A stretch of DNA of 64,000 nt. Source: Sesamum alatum. Taxonomy: Eukaryota; Streptophyta; Magnoliopsida; Lamiales; Pedaliaceae. How positions within the stretch are numbered: the first letter of the stretch is position 1; the number at the start of each line of letters is the position of its first letter. Made by a program: the position numbers and the translations under genes. The notes under the pieces are model-generated. The model saw only the letters and a list, made by a program, of their open reading frames with translations, was not told the origin of the DNA and searched no databases. Shown here one piece after another: positions 22,632 to 33,053 of this stretch. Location: NCBI GenBank assembly GCA_034509735.1, contig JACGWO010000012.1:6880367-6944366 (forward strand), read 5' to 3'.

Positions 22632-24617
22632 TTAATGTTTTTTTATTGGGAAAATCTTTTTTAGAAAGGGTGTTCCTAAGATTATATCATTTGTTAAATC
22701 CTTAATTAGTAGGAAACTCATAGGGATACATTTTTTATTATTACATATATAAGCTTTTGGGATTTTAAAACTTATGTTTAATTTTTGCCCATTGGCAGAG
22801 GATAATGAATGAGTTGTTTTTTCAAAGTATTTGGTTGGTATTAACCCTTCTTTTATACAATTAATATCTGCCCCACTATCTACTAGAGCAGTAAATGTTT
22901 TTCTAAAATTATTACTTATCAATAAGTCAATCTTTATATTCCATTTTTGACTGGTCACTACCTCTAATGTGGATAGGAAATTATCCTCAATTTTCTCTTT
23001 ACTTAATTCAATGAATTTGTTATTTTTGTCTATTTCTAATATTTCTATTCTAGTAGTAAGAGTCTGATTATATTTCTTAATATTTTTTATTTCTTCTTTT
23101 AATTTTTCAACTTCTAATTTTAGATCTTCTGCAGTGGAAGGGTTATCTTTAATGGTTTGTTTTTCTCTGAGTATTTTTTTAACTTCAGTAATTGTATAAG
23201 GTTCAAATGGTTTACTAATTAAGTTTTCATATGTCTGATTTGACTCAGAAGATGAACCTCTATTGTTATCCATTTTACTAAGGATAATATTTCTTATTTC
23301 AGGGTCCTTAATTTCCCTGAGCAACTCAACTATATGATTATCTGTAAGGACATTTACTGTTGACAAATCTTTGAATTGTGCCATTAATTCATAAAATTCA
23401 TCATCTGATTCTTCTTCATTAGTCCCTTGTTTACATGGACAAGAAGAATCTTCTTCTTCATTTGATTCATCCGAGGTTGATAAATTCTCAGGATTCTCTT
23501 CTATATTTCCTAATTCATCTTGATTATTTTCTTCTAATTCTTCAGATTCGGAAGATTCTTTTCCTTCAGAAAATATTGTATTTATTATATTTTCTTTTTC
23601 TTGGTCTTCTAATTTAAGACTATTAATCTTCTTTTTTAATCTTTTAGCTCTTTTATTTCTACATCTATTTGCAAGGTGGTCTGTTTCACCGCAAATGTAA
23701 CATCTTCTTATCTTTTTTGTTACATTATTTTTAGTTTTCCATTCGTCTTTTCTGGTTATGTTTCTTTGTTTATTTTTTTCTTTTCTATCACTCCGTTTTT
23801 TATGTCTTTTCTTTTTTCCCTCTGGGGTCCTATATTTGGGAATTTTTTGTCTATCTGACGGCATCATTTCTATTCCAAATTGAGCACAAAATTCTCCTAG
23901 TTGTTTCTTCTCTGTTAAATTTTGTCTTTTAATTTGTTTATTCAATCTAATTTCATTGCATAGATTTAAACCTTCTTGAATGCAAGTTCCAATTAACTTC
24001 CCATAAGTATATTGATTATAATTTATTGCTACCCCTCCATTTCTGAGATTCTTCCTAACTCTTTCAGCGAATAGGTGAGGAAGTCCATCGATGAATCTAG
24101 ATTTCCAATGAGCATCATTGGATTCTGGGAGTTCCATTACTCTAGTAAGGAAGACATCTTTGTAAAACCTAAAGGATGTTAGAGTTTTACATTGGAAATT
24201 CTGTAATAGGGTTCTAATATTTTCACTATTATCGGACCATCTCCCTGTAAAATGTTCTACTATATTAATAGCAAGTGTATAGACTGCTTGTTCTTCCATA
24301 TTTTCTGGTTTGACTGTACTCAAAATTTCATTTCTGTCCATCGGGCTAAGATAATTATCCCACCAACCTTTTAATTGTCCTGTAAAACCTGCTATAATCA
24401 TTTTAGCAATAGCCTTATCTGTATTATTATTTCCTTTACAGACAGTACTATACATCATCATTCTGTGAATAGTATTGTAGATTTGTCTTTCTGTATAACC
24501 ATCAATATTCCATTCATAAATTTGTTTCCCATTATAGCTATGCTGGTCATAAATCTCTTGTTCCTCATATAGTATGTCTTGAGGTGTGGGCCTAGGATAA
24601 TAAAATTTTGTTTGCAT
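22632..24617 (-). pseudogene. Pararetrovirus coat protein with zinc knuckle, plus aspartic protease
   Basis: 661 open codons. The first 260 or so match the caulimovirid capsid type (WKSRFIDGLPHLFAERVRKN near residues 160-180). A Lys/Arg stretch precedes the zinc knuckle CYICGETDHLANRC (CX2CX4HX4C, about residues 311-324). An acidic Ser/Glu linker and a coiled-coil-like segment follow (residues 340-530). The C-terminal protease has ALVDSGADINCI (catalytic DSGA, about residue 585) and DIILGTPFLKK. Long and still open, but cut off from MP by a frame change near 24630-24720 and from RT near 22600. Confidence 0.85.
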
Positions 24618-24721
24618 AGGCTTCCTAGCATATTTCTCTATTTTTATTTATTCCTTCTGGCAAATTTTTCCTACTATTTTCAGTTGTCATGTCATCACTT
24701 AAGGTATTTAATTTTAAGTCC

Positions 24722-25858
24722 CTAAATTTTTGATCCAATAATTTTTCTAATTCTCCTAAGGGTTTTTAAATGGAAATCTTCAATTTCAAGAGGCGGTTGG
24801 ATTGATGATTTTGCTATGATTTCTTTATTTAGTCCACCAATTACTGTATTTTTAGAATTAATTTCCTGTTGCCAATTAGATATTTTATCTATTTTTTTAT
24901 TTAGTTCGGTAATTTGTTCTCCTATAATATTTAAATATGATATTGTAGAATATCTTGAAGAATTGCTTCTTAAACATTTTGGTTGGTTATTAATAAAGTC
25001 TATTCTAACATTTCCTTCTGGATTTTGAACAATACTAGCATAATTACTTTCTATATGACTTAAAATTGGAACTTCTTTCTCAATTATCCAACTTTCTGGG
25101 AATTCTATTTCACTCCATTTTATTTGCCTTCTAGTATTAATTCTAGAACTATGTAAATTTGTTTCAAAAAATATAGTTTGTTCTAATGACTTATTATCTT
25201 GTATTCTACAGTTAGGATTAAGGGTATGAAGAAGTTTATAATATATTCTATAACATACACATATTAATTCAGATCCGGGTGTATAATTATACCCATGAGT
25301 TTTAACATTTAATGTTAAAGCATCTAATATATTTGCATCCGATAAGGACAATTGTAAATTCGGATAGACATTAAAAAATACCGGCCCGTGAGCTAGGCTG
25401 GATTGTATTATCCCAATCAAAGATTTTTTCCAATCTAAATTCCTTGCATCTCTAAGAGCAGCTAAAAAACTTTCAGGTAAACCTTCTAATGTTAAGGGTT
25501 TAAAAGCAATTTGTACTAATCCTATATGTAAAAATTTATATTCATCCTGATAATGCCCTATATCCATAGCATCTAAAAGTTTTATTACTCTTTCTTCATT
25601 ATCAAGGGCTATTGATTCCTCACTAGTCTTTACAATCTGTTTTGTCTTCCAAAAATCAAATCGGCCGAAATTATAAATTAATCTAGGATTTACCTTAGGA
25701 ATTGTCCATTTATTTAATTGACTTAAATTCTTAGGAATTTCATATTCTTCCTTTTTGGAATTTTTAACAGTATTTATATCTGAAACAGATAAATATTGCA
25801 TATTAAGCAATATATAAAACAAGTACTGTTGAATTATCCAATACAACTTCAATAACAT
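24722..25858 (-). pseudogene. Pararetrovirus movement protein (30K superfamily)
   Basis: 378 codons. The core reads FLHIGLVQIAFKPLTLEGLP, then SLAHGPVFFNVYPNLQLSL and LDALTLNVKTHGY, characteristic of endogenous caulimovirid movement proteins, which open plasmodesmata for cell-to-cell spread. A C-terminal helix-rich region (ISYLNIIGEQITELNKKIDK) follows. The frame ends at 24722 while the coat frame starts in another phase about 100 bases on, so a former polyprotein seems broken here. The first ATG (25858) overlaps the primer-site-like motif, and the first 20 residues may not be native. Confidence 0.78.
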
Positions 25859-25870
25859 GGCTCTGAGATG
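25856..25870 (-). promoter_or_regulatory. Possible tRNA-Met primer-binding site remnant
   Basis: The minus strand reads TCAGAGCCATG, matching the 3' eleven bases of the caulimovirid primer site plus ATG (TGGTATCAGAGCCATG in the family). The upstream bases do not match. It sits exactly at the edge of viral homology, where the virion DNA has a gap, so it may mark the integration boundary. Chance is not excluded. Confidence 0.35.
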
Positions 25871-26220
25871 TCTTATAATAATTACAACTATTGAGATTTT
25901 TTATGAAATGTTTTTATTGAATATATAATTTCATTGAATTTTTTGTGAGTTTAGCTGATTTTATTTCTTAATTTTTTCTCTTGATTTTTTTTTGTTTTCC
26001 GTCTCATGAAGTTAACCATTTTCGTGCAATTAATATTGAAAAATGTAATTCTAATTTTGATTTTTTCTATGAAATTTTTTTCACAAAAAATAAATATTTT
26101 TTACTTTGTAGGTTGTAGTAAATTATATTCATTTTGCTACCAAATCTGTTATTATTATTATTTTTTTTTGGTCATTTAATACGTTGGGTGTTTGCTTATC
26201 TTTTAGTAGCTAAATTCATG
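25871..26220. other. AT-rich spacer
   Basis: T-rich with homopolymer runs, no gene and no viral similarity that I can see. Confidence 0.5.
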
Positions 26221-26221
26221 T

Positions 26222-27879
26222 TATTTATTAATATATATATATATATATTTGAAGGTGGTCTTCTAACAAAATCCTTTAATTTTGACCAAAATTCAGATTT
26301 TCTAGAATTTTGAATTTTTTTATTATATAAAATAATCCTAGAGGTCAGGGGTTCGAACCCCTGCGAATCTTTTTATTATAATATATATTCCGAGAGATCA
26401 TGGGTTCGAACCCCTACGAATTTTTTTTATTATAATAAATATTTCTAGATGTCATAGGTTCGAACTCTTGCGAATTCTTTTTATCATAATAAAAATTCTT
26501 AAAGGTCATGGGTTTCGAACCCCTTCGAATTCTTTTTATTATAATAAATATTCCTAAAAGTCACGGGTTCGAACCCCTGCGAATTCTTTTTATTATAATA
26601 AATATTCCTAGAGGTCATGGGTTCGAATCCCTGTGAATTCTTTTTATTATAATAAATTAGAAATTATGGCACGTAGTACCTGCGCGCATAATTTTTCAAG
26701 TCTACAAGAAATTAAAAAAAAATTACTCAAGTGGGTATGAAATTTTTCTATTGGTTGATTTTTTAGTTTTCATATTATCTTATTTTATATTGTAGTTCAT
26801 GTATATGTAATTTTTTATGTATTAATTATAGAATTTTGAATTTGGAAAGTTAAAAACTGATTTATTAATACATAATTAAAATATTCCTACACGTGTACAA
26901 AGCGTTATATATATATATATATATTAATAGATATCAACAGATTACAGATAATTATTATTATAATAATTAGCATTTTGTCTGTGCGTTGCACGGTGACAAA
27001 CTTTTTGTATAAAACTAATTTCGGTCATATTTATTATTTTTTAATTTATATTCTTAGAAAAGAAATATTTTTTATTTTTCTTGAAAAAACCTATCAAATA
27101 AAAAATTCTTCTCTCATTCACATTATATCGGTAAAAAACTTTAAAAGATATTGTAAACGCCAACTTGATTTTCAAGTGATATATATATATATGTATATAT
27201 ATATATTTGTCTCTTCTAATATTTTTATAAAAATCTGAACCCATCAAAATTATTCAAAATTACTTTCATATCATTAATTGTTATAATCATTTAATGATTT
27301 GTCACCCATAAAATTTCATCATAAAAATATTAAATTATAAATAAAAAGATCATGCTAGAAATATATAAATTTAATTGACAAAAGTTATGCGCACAACGAA
27401 TTAAATAATTCAGGATAAATTAAGAAAATATAAATGTTATCCACAAAATTGTAAAAATATGAACATCAATAAAATAATAAAAAAGTATACCAAGATACAC
27501 TATGAAAATCAATTGTACAATTTTGACCGCATAATAATTTTTCTATCATAATCGTATGTCATCTTTACATGCAATATTGATGACAAATAAACTCAAAATC
27601 CAAATTGTAGAATTTTGTTATTTAATCATTGATATAAGATGCTATTTAAAGGTAGTTAAAAAAAAAAAAGGATCCATTACATATCAAAAATGATGTGGGT
27701 CATACTACATGTTCATTTGTCAATTTGATATATAGTTCCAGTAAAAATTTGATATGGTAAATTTGTATAAGTATGTAAATGACTTTATATAGCATTGCAT
27801 AAATAGTGAAATTCTTAAATTGTTTCCATGTTATATATAGATTTATATTAATAAGACACATATAAGTATTTTCTATTAA
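26222..27879 (+). mobile_element. Helitron-like unit 1 (left copy)
   Basis: Homologous over most of its length to 33054-35180. Starts with (AT)n and TTTGAAGGTGGTCTTCTAAC, then the six-copy T-arm array, then TGGCACGTAGTACCTGCGCG, and a GTGCGTTGCACGG hairpin near 26977. No protein coding. It is interrupted at 27880 by a LINE; after the LINE only about 15 bases remain before unit 2 begins, so unit 2 seems to have landed inside unit 1. Classification rests on unit 2, which has a clean Helitron 3' end. Confidence 0.6.
26334..26655. repeat. Six-copy 54-bp array of tRNA T-arm/B-box-like motifs (array 1)
   Basis: GTTCGAA recurs at 26351, 26404, 26458, about 26513, 26567 and 26621. Each copy reads like AGGTCATGGGTTCGAACCCC followed by TGCGAATTC and TTTTT. 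This looks like a tRNA variable loop, T-arm (B box GGTTCGAANCC) and a Pol III T-run terminator without the 5' tRNA half. GGGGTTCGAACCCC is also a perfect palindrome. No A box or cloverleaf is present. Confidence 0.9.
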
Positions 27880-28335
27880 GTGGGTGTGGGTGCAACAATT
27901 ATATTTTAACACAAAAACGATCATTTTTTTCACTCTTCTGAGTGGCAGGTTTTCTCTCTACTAAGAGGGTAGTTAGTTTGTTCGTTGCTAGGGGCGGGGG
28001 AGAGTGTTCTTGCTCTAGAGACGACCTACGATTCTGTATCATGTGTTTTGCTTGGATAGGCTACCTATTGGCTGGTGGATTGGATTGTGTTCTCTTGTCC
28101 GGTGTTGCGTTATCCAGTTTATTTCCTTTCTGATTTCGTTATCTCATCGTTATGTTTGCGGTGGGTTTTGTTCATTTTCTTCTTCTTGTTGTTTATCTTA
28201 GTGTCGTCGTGTTTTTTCTGTTTCATGGTGTTTTCAGCTTGCGTGAATGGACCGCGGGAAGAGGGGATAGTAGGGATTGCTCACCGGTGGAGGACAGTCG
28301 TTGCACTTGTGATAATACCTTGTGGGGCTGCTCGG

Positions 28336-29133
28336 ATGGAAAGTTTGGACCGGTGGGATAGGGCATTAGTTCTCACGGAAGAGGAGGCGGGCGGTATCAC
28401 GCTGTCCGCGGCAGAATGGGCCAGATAGGAATTCGAGGGGTTTCTGCTGGTAGGGGGCTTGCTCACACCAAAGCCGTTCCGTTATGATGTACTTCATTCG
28501 ACTCTACACAACATTCTTCGCCCGGTTAAGAGGATGGAACTGCAATTACTGGGGGACAACAAGTTTTTATTACAGTTTCAGCATTGAGTAGATAGAGAGA
28601 AAGCATTGGAGAGACGACCCTGGATTTTTGATAGGAACCTAACTTTGCTCACTCGGGCCGATACGGAGGAAAATCCTCTGCACGTGGATTTCACGAAGTG
28701 TCCCTTTCACGTACACATCCACGGGCTACCTTTGAGACTGATGACAAAAGAGATCGGAACTATTATCGGCAACAGGTTGGGCAGTTATTTGGCAGCAGGG
28801 CAGAGCGGTCCGCAGCGCATGTGGGGGGCTCAACTCCGCATCAGGGTAGCTCTGGATATCCGTAAGCCTTTACAGCATTGTATGAAGCTACGATCCCCGA
28901 ACGGGGAGGAGATTACCGCCAAATTCACCTATGAAAAACTGCCTACTTTCTGCTATGGATGTGGAGTGCTAGGGCACATATTTAGAGACTGTCGGAGGAG
29001 GCTTGACGGGGTTGTTTCTGAGGGGCAAGACCAACAACTGCCGTACGGGCCTTGGCTCTGGGAGAGAAGGGCGGTTGGCGGTTTGCTGGGCTGGGGAGGC
29101 GACAGTAGGGGGCGACACCCGAGCTTTCGTTGA
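28336..29133 (+). pseudogene. LINE ORF1 (gag-like, DUF4283 and zinc knuckle)
   Basis: Starts at MESLDRWDRALVLTEEEAGG. Two in-frame stops (TAG near 28426, TGA near 28587) interrupt it. The rest shows the DUF4283 region (WIFDRNLTLLTRADTEENPL, then FHVHIHGLPLRLMTKEIG) and a zinc knuckle CYGCGVLGHIFRDC (28951-28992, CX2CX4HX4C). This protein normally binds the LINE RNA. The C-terminal tail is Gly/Arg-rich and probably out of frame. Confidence 0.85.
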
Positions 29134-29417
29134 GGAGAGGGACTGAGAAGATGGCGGGCGGGTGGTGGGAAGCGGGGCATGACGATCTTCAATGTAGGGG
29201 ACGACGGGGGTGGGAGTGGCGGATGGGTCAGAGGGGGAGGAGAGTGGGGGGGCTAACGTGGTGGGAAGTTGAGGAAGAATTGGGGCGAGAGGGGGGCAAC
29301 GTGGGGGGGGGGGTGGAATAAGGGGTTAGGGGGGTTAGTGGGGGGGTGAGGGGCTGAAAAACGGGGTAGGCTCGAAAATTAGTTGTGATGGGCTGAGAGG
29401 GGTAGGCCTGGCAAGAG

Positions 29418-32400
29418 ATGGGAAGGGGTTGGGTAATCTGGGGGCTCGAGTTAGGACCTCAGTTACTGTTTCTGTCAGAAATAAAGTGCGGTCAGCGTCG
29501 TTTTGAGTGGGTGAGGGCGCATTTACATATGTTTGAACTTTGTGTTCCGGCTGTGGGACGAGGAGGGGGATTCGCTCTGTTGTGGAAGAAGGATTTGACG
29601 GTACAACTTTGCTCCTATTCGCTGAATCATATTGATGTGGACGTGTTTACAGGGTAACAGTCAGCAAACTGGAGATTTACGGGGTTCTGTGGAGAGCCGG
29701 ATACATCACGAAGACGGGCGGTATGGGAGAAATTGGTTCGTCTTAGTCGGCAGTCGGATGCACCGTGGCTGTGCGCAAGGGACTATAATGAGATACTCCG
29801 ACATCATGGTAGTCGCCGACCGGAGTGGCAGATGGCTGATTTCCGGGCAGCTTTAGACCAGTGTGATTTATCTGATTTGGGATTTCAAGGACCTAAGTTC
29901 ACATTGTGTAACCGTAGATAGGCTCTGGAGACAGTTCGGGCTCGATTAGATAAGGCGTGCGGGAATACAGTTTGGTGTGAGCGTATTCTGGATACACAGG
30001 TAGTTCACATTCCGACTCCATGCTCTGATCACGAGTTGTTGAGGATTCAGTGGGCAGCGGAGGGCAGCAAGGTGCGGTCAAAACGAAAGAGACAGTTTAG
30101 ATTCGAGGCTAAGTGGTTGTCCTTGGAGGATTGCGGGCGTGTGGTAAAAGATGCATGGTCAGGCCCGGGGGAGGCGATCCCCATACCAGACTCTGGCGCA
30201 AGATACAGAATTGCGGAATAAACCTGTTGAGGTGGGACCGGGAGGTTTTCAGCAAAGTTGGACGAGAGTTTGCGTGCACTTGAGAACCGAATGACTAAGT
30301 TGGAGGACGGGGAGTTGGGGGGGGGGGGGAGGAGCACGAGAGCTCGAGATAGTTGGAAGAAAAATTGAGGAGTGTAATGCAAAGGAATTGCTCCGATGGG
30401 CAACAACGTAGCAAGGCCTACTGGTTGAGGGATGGAGATAATAACACGTGGTTTTCCACTCGGTGGCAGCTACTAGGCGTAAACAAAATAGGATCACGCG
30501 GTTGAAAGATGAAGAGGGGATATGGCGTAGTAATGAGGAGGATTTGCAGGGGGTCTTGTTGAGGTACTTCCAGTCTATCTTCACATCTAGCCAACCAGAC
30601 CACACTGTCCTTAATGAGGTATTATCATCGGTGCAGCCGCGCGTATCTACAGAGATGAACCAATCTCTCGCTGAACCTTTCACTGGGGCCGAGGTCAAAC
30701 GAGCTGTCTTCGTTATGTTTCCTCTAAAATCCCATGGCCCTGATGGCATGCCCCCTTTATTCTTTCAGAATTTCTAGCCTATAGTAGGTAGTGATGTTAC
30801 TAATTCTGTCCTTCGTCTGTTGAATGAGCATATTTTTCTTCATAAGTTGAACTATACTCATATTTTGCTTATTCCAAAGTGTGAGTCGCCGGAAACGGTG
30901 GCTCAGCTGCGGCCTATCAGTCTCTGTAACGTTACTTGTCAAAATTGCGTCTAAGTGCATTGCTAACCGGTTGAAACCTCTGCTCGATAGTGTCATCTCC
31001 CAAACTCAATCTTCTTTCATCCCTGGCCGTCTCATTACGGACAATGTCCTCGTTGCATTCGAGCTTAATCACCATATTAGGACATCGACCCGATCCAAGG
31101 AAGGTAGTGTAGCCTTGAAATTAGATATGAGCAAAGCCTATGATAGAGTTGAGTGGTCGTTTCTTAGAGGGGTTTTACTTAGATTAGGCTTTCATCATAG
31201 GTTTGTTGAGCTTATCATGTTGTTAGTTTCTACTGTCTCATATTCTATTACGTTGAATGGGGAGCACTTTGGGTTTTTCAGACCTGAGCGGGGCATCTGA
31301 CAGGGGGGACCCCCTATCTCCATATTTGTTTATATTTTGTGCAGAGGCGTTTTCGTGCTTGATACAGGAGGCAGAGCAGAGGGGCCGACTATCAGGTCTC
31401 ACCATCGCCCCACAGGCACCTCGATTTTCCCATCTATTGTTCGCTGATGACACGCTACTATTTTGTAGGGCGACACCGGACCAACTTAGGGAGGTGAGGC
31501 GGATTCTGGAGTATATGCGAGGGCTTCGGGGTAGGAGATTAATCTGACGAAGTCCAGCATGGTGGTGAGTAGAGGCATTCCAGAGGCGGTGAAGTTATTC
31601 CTAAAGGCCATCATGGGGGTGCGACTGGTGGCGAGTTACGATAGATACCTAGGGCTCCCAGCAGTCGCGGGATGCTCAAGGGGAGCTTCGTTTTGGAGTA
31701 TTCTTGATCGAGTGTGGGATCGCACTCATGGATGGAATGGCAAGTATCTATCCTAGGGCGGTAAAGGGGTGCTCATCAAAGCAGTATTACAGACGCTTCC
31801 TTCATACGCGATGTCCTGTTTCCAGTTCCCAAAGAAAATTCTTTGGTAACTGGAAGCAGCCATGGCAGACTTCTGGTGGCACAGTAGAGAGGAAAAGAGA
31901 GTACATTGGGTGGCGTGGCGGCGGCTGTGTCATGACCGCAGGGTGGGGGGTTGGGGTTCCGAGAGCTGGGGAAGTTTAACTTGGCACTTCTTGCCAAACA
32001 GGGGTCGCGGTTGGTGATGAGGCCGGAGGCATTATTGAGTCGAGTACTGAGGGCGAGGTGTTTTCCGGGCGGGTCTTTCTGGGAGGCCGGGGTGGAATCA
32101 AGACCGTCGTTGACTTGGAAGAGTATACGGGGGGCGAGGGAGTTGGTGCGTGAGGGTTGTAGTCGGGACAGTGAGGGGCGCTGGAGATGGGTGAGGAAGA
32201 AGAAGGGGGCTTCACCGTCCGGAGTGCGTATCGGTTAGCGATCGAGATGCGGGATAGAGGTACAGCGTCGTCGTCCGGAACGAATCTACATCCATCTCGA
32301 GGGAGGGGTACGGTGTGGTTGGCACTTTGGCGTATCCGGGTACCGCCTAGGGTGGGGGTATTTATGTGGAGGCTGTATGCGGGGGCGCTACCGACACTGG

Positions 32401-32761
32401 AGAACTTGGGGAGACGCCGCCGGGGGTGGACTTGGAGTGTGGGGTGTGCGGAGGAGCTGTGGAATCGAATCGTCATGTTATGTTGGAGTGCCCTTTTGCT
32501 AGACAGGTATGGGCATTGTCGAATGTCCCGTGGCGGTGGGTGTCCGGCTGGGGAAGGGATGCAGCAAAGTGGGTGCTGGAAGTTATCCAGCGTCTCAATA
32601 AGGAGGAACAGGGGCAGTTTTGTGTCTTGGCATGGGCTATTTGGCAGCACCGATGCAGGAAACTGATGGAGGGGAAAACTCAATCCCCAGTGGCATGTTG
32701 GCAAAATGCAGTAGCTTTGTTGGAGAGATATTGCGCGGTGCGTCGATGTCTAACGGTGTGA
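29418..32761 (+). pseudogene. LINE ORF2: endonuclease, RT and zf-RVT, broken
   Basis: Endonuclease remnants: LFLSEIKCGQRRFEWVRAH (about 29468-29525), WLCARDYNEILRHHGS (about 29768-29815), DLGFQGPKFTLCNRR (about 29875-29920). RT: HGPDGMPPLFFQNF (30732-30775), LRPISLCNV near 30907-30935, QSSFIPGRLITDNVLVAFEL (31007-31066), LKLDMSKAYDRVEW, and the catalytic FADDTLLFC near 31440-31466. C-terminal: PPRVGVFMWRLYAGALPTLE (about 32343-32400) and a CGVCGGAVESNRHVMLECPF cluster (about 32440-32500). At least eight frame changes or stops. Dead. Confidence 0.9.
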
Positions 32762-33053
32762 GGGCAGTCGGTCATGGTTATAGGGTTGGCACTGTTGTTT
32801 GCTTGGCCTCGGTGTTGCGTTGATGTTAGTAGTGTGTGCTGAAGATTTTGAGTCTCAGTGTCTTATGCCGTTGTGCTTGGTTTGTTAGTAGTTTAGTGGA
32901 TTGGTGAGTGTCATGGCCGGTCGATATGGATAGCCGGCGTCTCGTCTTTGTTCTGGACTGATTTTGTTTTCTTTTTGTTTTATTTACATATATATATCAT
33001 CGCTTTTCCACAAAAAAAAAAAGTATTTTCTATTAATATTCATTATATATCTA

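Larger units (their letters stand above)
18713..25866 (-). other. Endogenous caulimovirid (pararetrovirus) insertion, florendovirus-like
   Basis: About 7 kb of minus-strand viral-type sequence in the order movement protein, coat protein with zinc knuckle, aspartic protease, RT, RNase H, then three downstream frames and a promoter-like region. There are no LTRs and no integrase, which separates it from Gypsy elements. Movement, coat, protease and RT parts in series fit florendovirus-type endogenous viruses, but the genus is inferred. The reading frame is broken between MP and CP, between protease and RT, inside RT, and in the last ORF. The right limit is set near a primer-binding-site-like TCAGAGCCATG; the left limit, at a T16 run, is uncertain. 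It is an old, dead copy as it stands. Confidence 0.85.
27880..33020 (+). mobile_element. Near full-length L1-type LINE with 16-bp target duplication
   Basis: Flanked by AAGTATTTTCTATTAA at 27864-27879 and 33021-33036. Ends in an A-tract at 33012-33022, shared with the duplication. GC-rich against its AT-rich target. Contains ORF1 and ORF2 remnants, described separately. Its left end (GTGGGTGTGGGTGCAAC) is taken as the 5' end because the duplication begins exactly there. Confidence 0.92.

Noticed and set aside
26334..26655. tRNA genes
   Set aside because: B-box-like T-arms recur but no A box, D-arm, anticodon arm or acceptor pairing is present, so these are T-arm-like repeats and not tRNA genes.
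28953..29321. Gly/Pro-rich ORFs after the LINE zinc knuckle
   Set aside because: G-rich tail of LINE ORF1 in wrong frames; no conserved features.
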